Positions 1 to 6,482 of a stretch of DNA of 21,883 nucleotides are shown here, piece after piece. The notes below the pieces were generated by a model. The model saw only the letters and a list, made by a program, of their open reading frames with translations. It ran no database searches and was not told the DNA's origin. The stretch lies in NCBI GenBank assembly GCA_026389955.1, contig JAPLGY010000194.1, forward strand, positions 1 to 21,883, given 5' to 3'. Positions within the stretch are counted from its first letter, which is position 1. Every line of letters begins with the position of its first letter. The DNA comes from Caldilinea sp. GTDB lineage: Bacteria; Chloroflexota; Anaerolineae; Caldilineales; Caldilineaceae. The position numbers and the translations under genes were made by a program.

Positions 1-36
1 CTGTCTGCTACACTGTCTGCTACACTGTCTGCTACA
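1..36. repeat. three tandem copies of a 12-bp unit
   Basis: The unit CTGTCTGCTACA occurs at 1-12, 13-24 and 25-36 without a mismatch, and the next three bases (CTG) begin a fourth partial copy. The unit is a multiple of three, so in the open frame it adds LSAT repeats without a shift. The array touches the left edge and may continue outside. Confidence 0.85.
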
Positions 37-321
37 CTGGCCGCCCCCATCGAGCCGCTGAGCAGCGGCAGCTGCAAGTATTATGTCACCGGCATCGACC
101 GTATCCGGCTGCGCTGTGCCTTCCTGCTGGGCCCCTTCGACAGCGCGGAGGGGGCGTTGGCCCACATCGAACATGCCCGTGCCCTCACCGCTGCCAAATT
201 TCCTGCTGAGGCACCGCAGCTGGTCTACGGCACAGCGGGGGTTGAAAGGGGCATGGGGCTGCCGCTGGCGCTTTTCAGCCAGAAGGCCCGTCTGCGTTCG
301 GGTCAGCCGACCAACGCCTGA
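1..321 (+). CDS. 3' end of an unrecognised protein gene (partial, runs off the left edge)
   Basis: The reading frame is open from base 1 to a TGA at 319-321 and encodes 106 residues. Third codon positions are GC-rich, as in neighbouring genes, which supports coding. The visible part starts with three LSAT repeats encoded by a 12-bp DNA repeat, then a mixed alpha/beta-looking segment containing SCKYYVTGIDRIRLRCAFLL and AHIEHARALTAAKFPAE. I do not recognise the family. The gene converges on the serine hydrolase gene and the two overlap by 19 bp at their 3' ends. The start lies outside the window, so length and N-terminal features are unknown. Confidence 0.55.
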   Translation: MSATLSATLSATLAAPIEPLSSGSCKYYVTGIDRIRLRCAFLLGPFDSAEGALAHIEHARALTAAKFPAEAPQLVYGTAGVERGMGLPLALFSQKARLRSGQPTNA

Positions 322-1502
322 TAGACCTGGTTGCGGAAATCTGCCACCACCGGATAGGTGTCGGACGGCATGTACTGCAGCATCAGCAGGCCGACGAGCT
401 GTTCTTGCGGGTCCACCCAAAAATGGGTATTGGCTGCCCCACTCCAGCCGTAATTGCCCACGGACCCCAGCGCAGCTGACCGCCCCAGGTCCATCAGCAC
501 ACTGACCCCCAGCCCAAAGCCGGATGCTGGGTCCTCGAAGGGATGGAGGCCAGGGGGCAAGCCATTGGTTGTCATCAACTCGACTGTTTTGCGCCCGAGC
601 AGGCGAACGCCGTCCAGCTCCCCCCGGTTCAAAAGCATCTGGGCAAAGCGCAGATAGTCTCCTGCCGTAGAGACCAGCCCGCTGCCGCCGAACGGGCAAG
701 TTGCAGGTTGCAGATAGTGGCTGGTCTGTATCCCGTCGAGAAGTTTCAGCCCGCCCTGCTCTCCGGGTCCGTAGGTCGCCGCAAAGCGCCCGCACTTTTC
801 GGCGGGCACATAAAAAGCGGTGTCCACCATGCCCAACGGATGGAGAATTCGCTCGTGCAGAAACTGGTCGAACGGCTGCCCAGCCACAGCCTGCACGATG
901 CCGCCCAGGATATCGGTGGCCATGCTGTAGCGGTATTTGCTGCCGGGGTGGTGGGCCAGCGGCAGGGAGGCCAGGGTCTCCATCAGCCCATCCAGCGACA
1001 GAGAAGCCGGGTTCTGCCGCCACGGTTCCCAGACACGCTGTTGATAGAGCTGGTCGATGTAGACAGCTGCGTCGAAGCCGTAGCTGAGACCTGCGGTGTG
1101 GGTCAGCAGGTCGTGCACCGTCGGTGGCCGGGCAGGTGCCACAGAGCGCACCCCCGTATCGAGGCTGGTGTCCAGCACTTTGACGTTTTGGAACGCAGGA
1201 AGGTACGCAGCGACCGGGTCAGACAGACGCAGACGTCCCTCCTCCATCAGCATGAGCACAGCCACGCTGGTGATGGGTTTGGTCATGGAATAGATTCGAA
1301 AAATCGTGTCCTCTTGCATGGGGATGTTGCTCTCGCGCACCGCCATGCCGGCGTGGTGCCGATGGACGATCTGGCCGTTCCGGGCGACCAGGCTCACGAC
1401 ACCGGCAATCTTCTCTTCGGCCACATAGGCGTCCAGCACGGCATCGATCCGCGCCAGCCGCTGGCTGGCAAACCCTTGTGTTTCGGGCAGGACTCTGTCC
1501 AT
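303..1502 (-). CDS. serine hydrolase, class C beta-lactamase / family VIII esterase type
   Basis: The product is 399 aa and belongs to the penicillin-binding-protein-like serine hydrolases (beta-lactamase family, EstB/family VIII carboxylesterase type). The nucleophile motif SMTK is at residues 72-75 after FRIY. The general-base tyrosine is probably Y192 in KYRYSMATDILG. HDLLTHTAGLSYG (130-142) is a family signature, and YGWSGAANTHFWVDP (351-365) replaces the KTG box, as in the esterases. I see no signal peptide, so a cytoplasmic ester or amide hydrolase is more likely than a drug-inactivating beta-lactamase; the substrate is unknown. The ATG at 1500-1502 follows GGAAGAGGTGG at good spacing. 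It lies 99 nt downstream of sbtA on the same strand, so co-transcription is possible. Its 3' end overlaps the left-edge gene. Confidence 0.88.
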   Translation of the reverse strand: MDRVLPETQGFASQRLARIDAVLDAYVAEEKIAGVVSLVARNGQIVHRHHAGMAVRESNIPMQEDTIFRIYSMTKPITSVAVLMLMEEGRLRLSDPVAAYLPAFQNVKVLDTSLDTGVRSVAPARPPTVHDLLTHTAGLSYGFDAAVYIDQLYQQRVWEPWRQNPASLSLDGLMETLASLPLAHHPGSKYRYSMATDILGGIVQAVAGQPFDQFLHERILHPLGMVDTAFYVPAEKCGRFAATYGPGEQGGLKLLDGIQTSHYLQPATCPFGGSGLVSTAGDYLRFAQMLLNRGELDGVRLLGRKTVELMTTNGLPPGLHPFEDPASGFGLGVSVLMDLGRSAALGSVGNYGWSGAANTHFWVDPQEQLVGLLMLQYMPSDTYPVVADFRNQVYQALVG

Positions 1503-1601
1503 AAAAACACCACCTCTTCCTTCTATGAACTTGGTGAGAGACAGACGCCCCCGTCGGAAGGCAGGGGGGCTTGCAAAAAAAATGATGCATCAACGGCTGG
1601 C

Positions 1602-2558
1602 CTACAGCAGGGTCTGGGCCAGAGCAGCCAGCCAAAAATAGAGTGGGATTCCGAACACCACATTGAAGGGGAAGGTGATGCCGAGCGAAGCGGTCAGGTA
1701 GAGGGTCGGGTTGGCTTCGGGGACGGCCACGCGCATGGCTGCGGGGGCTGCGATGTAGGAGGCGCTGCCGGCCAGCGTAGCCAGCACAGCCACGCCGCCC
1801 AAAGAAAGTCCGCTCGCCATGCCGACCGCGATCCCCAGCAGAGCAGACAGGATCGGCATCAGAATGCCAAACAGAACGAGAAAGGGGCCGACGCGTCGCA
1901 GATCAGAAATGCGCCGAGAAGCGACGATCCCCATTTCCAGCAGAAAAAGTGCGAGGGCCCCTGGGAAGAGGCCGACAAAAAGCGGGTTGAGCCTTTCCAT
2001 TCGTTCTGCACCGGCCAGGTAGCCGACAGCCAGCCCGCCCAGCAGCAGAAAAATGCTTTTGCCCAGCAGCACTTCGTGTGCCAGCGATCCCCAGCGGATC
2101 TGTCCTTGGGCTCCGCCCAGCCTGGCCAGCAGCACCCCAAGTGCGATGGCAGGAATTTCAAGGATCACGAGCAGCACTGGCATATAGGCTTCGTAGGCGA
2201 CACCGATGTCTGCTGCGTAGACCAACGCCAGGGCAAAGGTGACAGCGCTGACCGAACCGTAATGGGCGGCCAGCGCTGCAGCGTCGGGCCGCCCGAAGCG
2301 CCCCAGTCGGCGCAGCACGACGAAGGCCAGCGCCGGGATCCCCAACCCCAGCAGCAGGGTACCGGCCAGGGGTCCCAGGACCTCGCTCAAGGCAACGCGC
2401 GAGAGCTCCACTCCCCCCTTGAGCCCGATTGCAATGAGCAGGTAGAGGCTCAGCGTCTGATACAAGGCTTCGGGAAGACGCAGGTCGGTGTGTAACAGGC
2501 CGGCGACCAAACCTACCGCAAAAAAAAGCACGATCGGGTCAAGCAGGTTGTCGATCAC
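1602..2558 (-). CDS. sbtA: sodium-dependent bicarbonate transporter family permease (SbtA family)
   Basis: The 318-aa protein is almost wholly hydrophobic, with about ten membrane segments in two similar halves. It lines up from memory with cyanobacterial SbtA. The first-half substrate loop is AHYGSVSAVTFALAL (98-112). The second half has GLSLGGVAVLATLAGSASY (250-268), then AAMRVAVPEANPTLYL (273-288) and a closing GIPLYFWLAALAQTLL. SbtA of cyanobacteria imports HCO3- with Na+; several serines of the cyanobacterial substrate loops are changed here, so substrate and affinity are not certain. The central cytoplasmic region is shorter than in Synechocystis SbtA (about 370 aa), mainly lacking the linker after the first half. 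Start is GTG (2556-2558) preceded by AAGGGAAGAA. I see no adjacent gene for the PII-like regulator SbtB. Confidence 0.85.
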   Translation of the reverse strand: MIDNLLDPIVLFFAVGLVAGLLHTDLRLPEALYQTLSLYLLIAIGLKGGVELSRVALSEVLGPLAGTLLLGLGIPALAFVVLRRLGRFGRPDAAALAAHYGSVSAVTFALALVYAADIGVAYEAYMPVLLVILEIPAIALGVLLARLGGAQGQIRWGSLAHEVLLGKSIFLLLGGLAVGYLAGAERMERLNPLFVGLFPGALALFLLEMGIVASRRISDLRRVGPFLVLFGILMPILSALLGIAVGMASGLSLGGVAVLATLAGSASYIAAPAAMRVAVPEANPTLYLTASLGITFPFNVVFGIPLYFWLAALAQTLL

Positions 2559-2668
2559 AAAGTTCTTCCCTTGTCTTTCAACGTCGCATTCGGAGTCAGT
2601 TTGAAGCTTCCAGTCTGGTCACAGAGGCTGCGGACAACAGACCTGCATAGCCAGTCAACCGACAAACA

Positions 2669-2679
2669 ATTATCGCACA
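2669..2679 (-). promoter_or_regulatory. possible extended -10 promoter for sbtA
   Basis: Read on the minus strand the bases are TGTGCGATAAT: a TGn extension followed by GATAAT, five of six matches to TATAAT. No good -35 is present at 16-18 bp. A start about 7 bp downstream would give a leader of roughly 100 nt before the GTG of sbtA. Weak support. Confidence 0.28.
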
Positions 2680-2832
2680 CAGCGCAGCAATCGGACGAGT
2701 GATCGCAGCAGCGAGCAAAAACAATACAGAGGGAGTCATGCTCAAAAATTCATTTCTGGCCCACGGCATCTCCCCAGCCTGATTGAACCCGTGATCCTCT
2801 GAACGTATACTCAACCGGACTCGATGCTGTGT

Positions 2833-2861
2833 TTGACGATTTCTTCTATCGACGCGACAAT
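2833..2861 (+). promoter_or_regulatory. sigma70-like promoter for the DUF2294 gene
   Basis: TTGACG (2833-2838) and GACAAT (2856-2861) are separated by exactly 17 bp; the -35 matches consensus at five of six positions, the -10 at four. Transcription would begin near 2868 and leave a leader of about 100 nt. Confidence 0.45.
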
Positions 2862-2965
2862 CCAAATTGTCACATACCAGGGATGCCGGACTGGCGAATC
2901 GGGTGACAACCGCCGAACCCACCTGCAAGCGTCCCCATCATCAAAGATAGGAAACCGATACAGTC

Positions 2966-3334
2966 ATGCGTCCGATGCCGCGCAAAGGACAGATCGAAGC
3001 CGCTATCAACAGTGCCATCACCAAATTTGAGCGTGAAATTTTGGGGCGTGGCCCCAAAGAAGCGCGTGTCTTTATCGTTCATGATTTGGTTGTCGTGCGG
3101 TTGAAGGGCATTCTCAGCCCAGGCGAACAACAACTTGCCCGTGAACCGGGGGGGATTGACCTCATCAAACAGATGCGCACCCGGCTGGTGGAAAGCTTTG
3201 CGCACGAGCTCTGTCATCTGGTGGAGGAACAGGTCGGCATCGCTGTCACCAGCATGCACGCTGACATCAGCACACGCAGTGGGGAACGTGTTTTTGTATT
3301 CACACTCGAGGCCCCCATCAACGATGCGGAATAG
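2966..3334 (+). CDS. DUF2294 / MpsC-like small cytoplasmic protein
   Basis: The 122-aa product matches the DUF2294 family, which Pfam names after MpsC of the Na+-translocating, membrane-potential-generating system. Diagnostic stretches are KGQIEAAINSAITKFERE (7-24), GRGP (27-30), VVVRLKGILSPGEQQLA (42-58) and HADISTRSGERVFVFTL (98-114). It has no membrane segment or signal peptide. Its biochemical role is not established; in Staphylococcus MpsA/MpsB form an inorganic-carbon uptake system and the C component is an accessory of unknown function. Here it is divergent from an SbtA-type bicarbonate transporter, which fits a link to inorganic carbon. The ATG at 2966 is 12 bp after AGGAAA; an ATG at 2975 is an alternative. 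No MpsA/MpsB gene is present in the window. Confidence 0.85.
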   Translation: MRPMPRKGQIEAAINSAITKFEREILGRGPKEARVFIVHDLVVVRLKGILSPGEQQLAREPGGIDLIKQMRTRLVESFAHELCHLVEEQVGIAVTSMHADISTRSGERVFVFTLEAPINDAE

Positions 3335-3382
3335 ACCCCTGCGCTTGCGACATTCGATCAATATTTTATGTTTGTGCTCAAT

Positions 3383-3411
3383 TTGCACAATGTGGGAAAT
3401 TGGTGTAGACT
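3383..3411 (+). promoter_or_regulatory. candidate promoter for the isocitrate dehydrogenase leader
   Basis: TTGCAC (3383-3388) and TAGACT (3406-3411) are 17 bp apart. The predicted start near 3418 would give a leader of about 185 nt that contains three hairpins, the last an intrinsic terminator. Confidence 0.4.
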
Positions 3412-3419
3412 GGGTTTAA

Positions 3420-3567
3420 TTTGAGCATGTGAAGCGCGACTGCGAGTCAATGCTCAGCAAAATCTAAACGTGGCGCAAGCGACACTCAGGCCTTTGCAAG
3501 GGCAGGAGGTGTCGAACAAAAGCCAACATGTAATTGCCTAAAGGCTGTTCATGTTGGCTTTTTTTGT
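3420..3567 (+). ncRNA. structured 5' leader upstream of isocitrate dehydrogenase (possible attenuator or riboswitch-like RNA)
   Basis: Two hairpins precede a terminator. Hairpin A pairs TGAGCAT (3422-3428) with ATGCTCA (3450-3456) and has an inner GACT/AGTC stem at 3438-3448. Hairpin B pairs CGACAC (3480-3485) with GTGTCG (3509-3514) around a CCTT/AAGG stem. GCCTTT in hairpin B (3490-3495) is also perfectly complementary to AAAGGC (3540-3545) in the terminator loop, so an alternative pairing could disturb the terminator. I do not recognise a known riboswitch class. It could instead be a short independent RNA. Confidence 0.4.
3518..3567 (+). terminator. intrinsic terminator inside the leader before isocitrate dehydrogenase
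   Basis: AAAAGCCAACATG (3518-3530) pairs perfectly with CATGTTGGCTTTT (3550-3562) over 13 bp. The loop holds a small GCC/GGC stem, and the T run continues to 3565, giving eight Ts in all. It ends about 25 bp before the AGGAGG of the next gene, so it either ends a short upstream transcript or attenuates that gene. Confidence 0.8.
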
Positions 3568-3605
3568 TGCCTGAAATGAACCGTTGAAAGGCAAGGAGGA
3601 TACCG

Positions 3606-5108
3606 ATGAATACGCTTCAGATGCGCGATTTTTCCAATGAGCAGGTGCTTCCTGCGCAGCCACCGGTGGAGCTGACTCCGATCGCGGTGGCATACGGGGA
3701 TGGGATTGGGCCAGAGATTATGGACGCTGTGCTGCGTGTGCTCGATGCAGCCAATGCGCCGCTGCGCTACGATGTCGTTGAAATGGGTGAAAAGCTCTAT
3801 CGACAGGGCTACAAATCGGGCATCACCCCAGACGCATGGACAACGATTCGACGCAACCAGATCCTGCTCAAAGCGCCGATCACGACGCCCCAGGGAGGTG
3901 GCTACAAGAGTTTGAATGTGACGCTGCGCAAGGTGCTCAACTTGTACGCCAATGTACGTCCTGCCAAATCTTATGCGCCCTTTGTGGCGTCTCGTCATCC
4001 CAAGATGAACCTGGTGATCGTCCGCGAAAATGAGGAAGATCTCTACGCCGGGATCGAACACCAGCAGACGCCCGAGGTCGTGCAAGTGCTCAAGTTGGTG
4101 ACACGCCCCGGCTGTGAGCGCATCGTGCGTTACGCTTTTGAGTATGCGCGCGCCTATGGTCGCCATAAGGTGACGGCGATGACCAAAGACAACATCATGA
4201 AGTTGACCGACGGGCTCTTTCATCAGGTGTTCAACGAAGTAGCGGTAGAGTATCCTGATATCCAGGCCGACCATCAGATCATTGACATTGGTGCAGCCCG
4301 GCTAGCGGACGCGCCTGAAAGTTTCGACGTGATCGTCACACTCAACCTCTACGGCGATATCATTTCCGACATTGCCGCGCAGATCGCTGGTTCGATAGGG
4401 CTGGCCGGCTCTTCCAACATCGGCACAAATGCTGCCATGTTCGAAGCTGTGCATGGTTCGGCACCAGACATTGCCGGGCGGGGCATTGCCAATCCATCCG
4501 GGCTGTTGGTGGCAGCGACGCAGCTGCTGGTGCATATCGGTGCAGCGTCTACGGCTGAGTTGATCAAAAATGCCTGGCTGCGCACACTCGAGGATGGGAT
4601 TCACACTGCCGATTTCTACACCCCCCACAACAGCCGGGTGCGCGCAAATACACAAGAATTTACCGACGCCGTGATGGCTCGGTTGGGTGAAGAGCCACGC
4701 CAGCTGCTGCCTGTGCGCTACCGAGTCGGTGGCGTGCATGTCAACCCATCACGGGTTGTCCGCGGGGAAAAGCAGCTTGTCGGTGTCGATGTGTTTGTAG
4801 ATTGGGAGGGTGCCGAGCGAAACCCCAATCAATTGGGGCAGCTGTTGGAAACAGCGGTGCCAGCTCCCTGGCGGCTCAAACTGGTCACCAACCGCGGGGT
4901 CAAAGTCTACCCGGATGGCATGCCAGAGACCTTCTGCACCGATCACTGGCGTTGCCGATTCATGCCTGTTGAGGAAACAGGTGTGACCTTCGACCAGGTG
5001 TTGACCCTGCTGCATGCGCTGCACAACGCCCACATGGCTGTCATCAAGACCGAGCATCTTTATACTTTTGACGGACGTTGCGGCTATTCTCTCGGCCAAG
5101 GAGAGTAA
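3606..5108 (+). CDS. icd: isocitrate dehydrogenase, long Thermus type, probably NAD+-dependent
   Basis: The enzyme oxidatively decarboxylates isocitrate to 2-oxoglutarate in the TCA cycle. The 500-aa length and the C-terminal domain (VVGVDVFVDWEG-like segment near 391-402, then WRLKLVTNRGVKVYPDG at 422-438) match the Thermus thermophilus type rather than the 416-aa E. coli type. Visible motifs are GDGIGPEI (31-38), the isocitrate-binding SLNVTLR (102-108), RENEEDLYAGIEH (140-152), the metal-binding NLYGDIISD (247-255) and HGSAPDIAG (283-291). NADP+ enzymes usually have Lys-Tyr where this protein has D288-I289, so NAD+ use is inferred. The ATG is 5 bp after AAGGAGGA. It is transcribed alone, behind a structured leader, and followed by a strong hairpin. 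Confidence 0.93.
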   Translation: MNTLQMRDFSNEQVLPAQPPVELTPIAVAYGDGIGPEIMDAVLRVLDAANAPLRYDVVEMGEKLYRQGYKSGITPDAWTTIRRNQILLKAPITTPQGGGYKSLNVTLRKVLNLYANVRPAKSYAPFVASRHPKMNLVIVRENEEDLYAGIEHQQTPEVVQVLKLVTRPGCERIVRYAFEYARAYGRHKVTAMTKDNIMKLTDGLFHQVFNEVAVEYPDIQADHQIIDIGAARLADAPESFDVIVTLNLYGDIISDIAAQIAGSIGLAGSSNIGTNAAMFEAVHGSAPDIAGRGIANPSGLLVAATQLLVHIGAASTAELIKNAWLRTLEDGIHTADFYTPHNSRVRANTQEFTDAVMARLGEEPRQLLPVRYRVGGVHVNPSRVVRGEKQLVGVDVFVDWEGAERNPNQLGQLLETAVPAPWRLKLVTNRGVKVYPDGMPETFCTDHWRCRFMPVEETGVTFDQVLTLLHALHNAHMAVIKTEHLYTFDGRCGYSLGQGE

Positions 5109-5137
5109 CAGGCGGGAGCGCTGGGGTCGCACTGGAC

Positions 5138-5180
5138 GGCTTGAGGGGGGGAGCGGTTGCACTGCTCCCCCCCTCAAGCC
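5138..5180 (+). terminator. 17-bp perfect hairpin after isocitrate dehydrogenase
   Basis: Positions 5138-5154 and 5164-5180 are perfect reverse complements over 17 bp, including a run of seven Gs facing seven Cs, with a 9-nt loop. No U tract follows on the plus strand (TTACCTGC), so it is not a textbook intrinsic terminator; it may protect the 3' end of the message or stop polymerase with help. Confidence 0.6.
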
Positions 5181-5258
5181 TTACCTGCAACTTCGCCGGC
5201 ACATACAGCGATAGTTCGCCACTCGGTGCGTGCCTGCTGTCGGCAGAAAGGCTTTCGT

Positions 5259-5287
5259 TTGGTCTTCGGGCGGGGGTGCACTATAAT
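5259..5287 (+). promoter_or_regulatory. promoter for the double zinc ribbon gene
   Basis: A perfect TATAAT (5282-5287) lies 17 bp after TTGGTC (5259-5264). The start would be near 5294, about 40 nt before the ATG at 5333. Confidence 0.6.
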
Positions 5288-5332
5288 CAACAGGCATTTG
5301 TGCGGTTTGGACCAAAGCGTTTGGAGCAGGGT

Positions 5333-5932
5333 ATGTCGCCAGAGTTGATTAACACGATCGGCACCATTGTCGGTGTGCTGGTTGCCGGGCTGGGAGCCTT
5401 TTTGTTTGCGTTCTGGATTGCGATGGGGATCTGGACCTTCAACGACATCCGGTCGCGCACCCATGATTGGCTGGTCATCTTGCTGGCTGTGACTCTGGTG
5501 TTGATCTTCCCGCTGATCGGCTTTGTTCTTTACCTGATGATTCGTCCCAAGGCGACCCTCGCCGAAATCTACGACCGTGCCCTGGAAGAAGAAGCGTTGC
5601 TGCGTGAACTGGAAGAGACCCGCACCTGTCCTCAGTGTGGTCTGCCGGTGCAGGAGGGCTGGGTTTACTGCCCGAACTGTCACAACCAGCTGCAGCATTC
5701 CTGTCCCACCTGTGGCAAGCTGGCTCGCAACGAGTGGGAGATCTGCGTCTTCTGCGGTGCTCCGCAGATGGCAGTACGGCCCCAGCTGGTCCCCCCTGCT
5801 GCCCAGCTTCAACCGGCAGTGCCGATCGCTGCCCGCAACCCGTTGCGCCGCGAACCGCTGCCCCCCGCCTCCGGACGCAACGTCGAGCTCGACGAGCCTG
5901 CCTATCGCCCGGTCCAACGCCCTCCCGAATAA
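5333..5932 (+). CDS. two-TM protein with a cytoplasmic double zinc ribbon
   Basis: The 199-aa product has two membrane helices (about 9-32 and 46-70) separated by WTFNDIRSRTHD, a layout that resembles the PLDc_N membrane module. After a charged linker (80-97) come two zinc ribbons: CPQC/CPNC with cysteines 99, 102, 113 and 116, then CPTC/CVFC with cysteines 124, 127, 138 and 141. All eight ligands are intact. The C-terminal 50 residues are Pro/Ala-rich and probably disordered. Such modules often bind protein partners or nucleic acid at the membrane; no function can be assigned. The ATG at 5333 has GGAG 7 bp upstream and a good promoter; an upstream extension of the frame to 5078 crosses the hairpin and promoter and is unlikely to be translated. 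It converges with the ybaK-type gene. Confidence 0.75.
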   Translation: MSPELINTIGTIVGVLVAGLGAFLFAFWIAMGIWTFNDIRSRTHDWLVILLAVTLVLIFPLIGFVLYLMIRPKATLAEIYDRALEEEALLRELEETRTCPQCGLPVQEGWVYCPNCHNQLQHSCPTCGKLARNEWEICVFCGAPQMAVRPQLVPPAAQLQPAVPIAARNPLRREPLPPASGRNVELDEPAYRPVQRPPE

Positions 5933-5969
5933 CGTATGCGCCCTCTGTGTCGGTTTTTGGGTGCTCTTG

Positions 5970-6482
5970 TCAGCTGACGGCGAGCAGCTCGGCCTGGGTC
6001 ACACGCATCAACTCGGTGATCTGCAGCCGCATCATGGTGTGGTCGTCGCCGCCGCCGGCAAAAATTTCGATGCCTGGCTGCAGCTGCTGAATGCTGGCGT
6101 CGAGGATTGCGGGCACTGGGGTGCGGTGGCCAAACGGCGGCACCCCGCCAGCCGGGTAGCCCAAGGTAGCGAGCACGACGGGGGCTGGGGCCAGCACGAC
6201 CCGTTTTTTGCCCACCCCAAAGCGCACTGCCAGCCTGCCTTTATCGACCCGCCGCTCGCCGTGGCTGATCACCACGATCGGAAACGCTGTGTCGTGCCCA
6301 GGATCTTCGACCAAAAACAGCAAGGTCTTGACGATCTGGTCGGGGGCCACCCCCAACGCCGCTGCTGCCGCCGGGACGGTTGGGGTGTGGCCCAGGTCGG
6401 GCAGCAACTCGGCCTGGATGCGGTTCTGCTCGACAAAGCGCAGCAGGTCAGCTGGGGTCCAAGGGTCGGTCGGGCCGCTCAT
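5970..6482 (-). CDS. ybaK: YbaK/EbsC-type aminoacyl-tRNA deacylase
   Basis: The 170-aa protein belongs to the YbaK/ProRS-INS superfamily, which hydrolyses mischarged aminoacyl-tRNAs such as Cys-tRNA(Pro) or Ala-tRNA(Pro). The conserved lysine is K52 in DQIVKTLLFLV. The substrate-loop motif is GYPAGGVPPFGH (108-119), and the C-terminal signature is AGGGDDHTMMRL (142-153). Length is normal for stand-alone members. The ATG at 6480-6482 has GAGGAG 8 bp upstream. It begins inside the 3' end of tilS (35-bp overlap), so the two tRNA-related genes are very probably co-transcribed and translationally coupled. The exact mischarged tRNA substrate cannot be told from the sequence; ybaK is used as a family label. 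Confidence 0.85.
   Translation of the reverse strand: MSGPTDPWTPADLLRFVEQNRIQAELLPDLGHTPTVPAAAAALGVAPDQIVKTLLFLVEDPGHDTAFPIVVISHGERRVDKGRLAVRFGVGKKRVVLAPAPVVLATLGYPAGGVPPFGHRTPVPAILDASIQQLQPGIEIFAGGGDDHTMMRLQITELMRVTQAELLAVS

Larger units (their letters stand above)
2559..2965. other. 407-bp non-coding region between divergent sbtA and the DUF2294 gene
   Basis: No convincing gene or RNA is visible. On the plus strand a sigma70-like promoter points to the DUF2294 gene (2833-2861). On the minus strand an extended -10 (2669-2679) could serve sbtA. A 47-codon minus-strand frame (2596-2739) encodes a hydrophobic peptide but has no good ribosome binding site. A short tRNA-like string near 2780-2800 does not extend into a cloverleaf. 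Confidence 0.6.

Noticed and set aside
303..1502. Antibiotic-resistance beta-lactamase
   Set aside because: No signal peptide is visible and the C-terminal box is the esterase-type W-S-G-A segment rather than KTG; a general serine hydrolase is the safer call.
1547..1570. GCCCCC/GGGGGC hairpin between sbtA and the serine hydrolase as a terminator
   Set aside because: On the minus strand the T run precedes the stem instead of following it, and on the plus strand an A run follows, so neither direction fits an intrinsic terminator.
543..2495. 650-codon open frame on the plus strand opposite the serine hydrolase and sbtA
   Set aside because: It spans two recognisable minus-strand genes and the gap between them; its product is Gln/His/Asp/Gly-rich with no family pattern, typical of an antisense shadow in GC-rich DNA.
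2770..2810. tRNA-like string resembling a T-arm on the minus strand
   Set aside because: No acceptor, D or anticodon stems could be built around it.
5078..5332. N-terminal extension of the double zinc ribbon protein
   Set aside because: It would run through a 17-bp hairpin and a perfect TATAAT promoter; the ATG at 5333 has a good SD and starts just before the first membrane helix.
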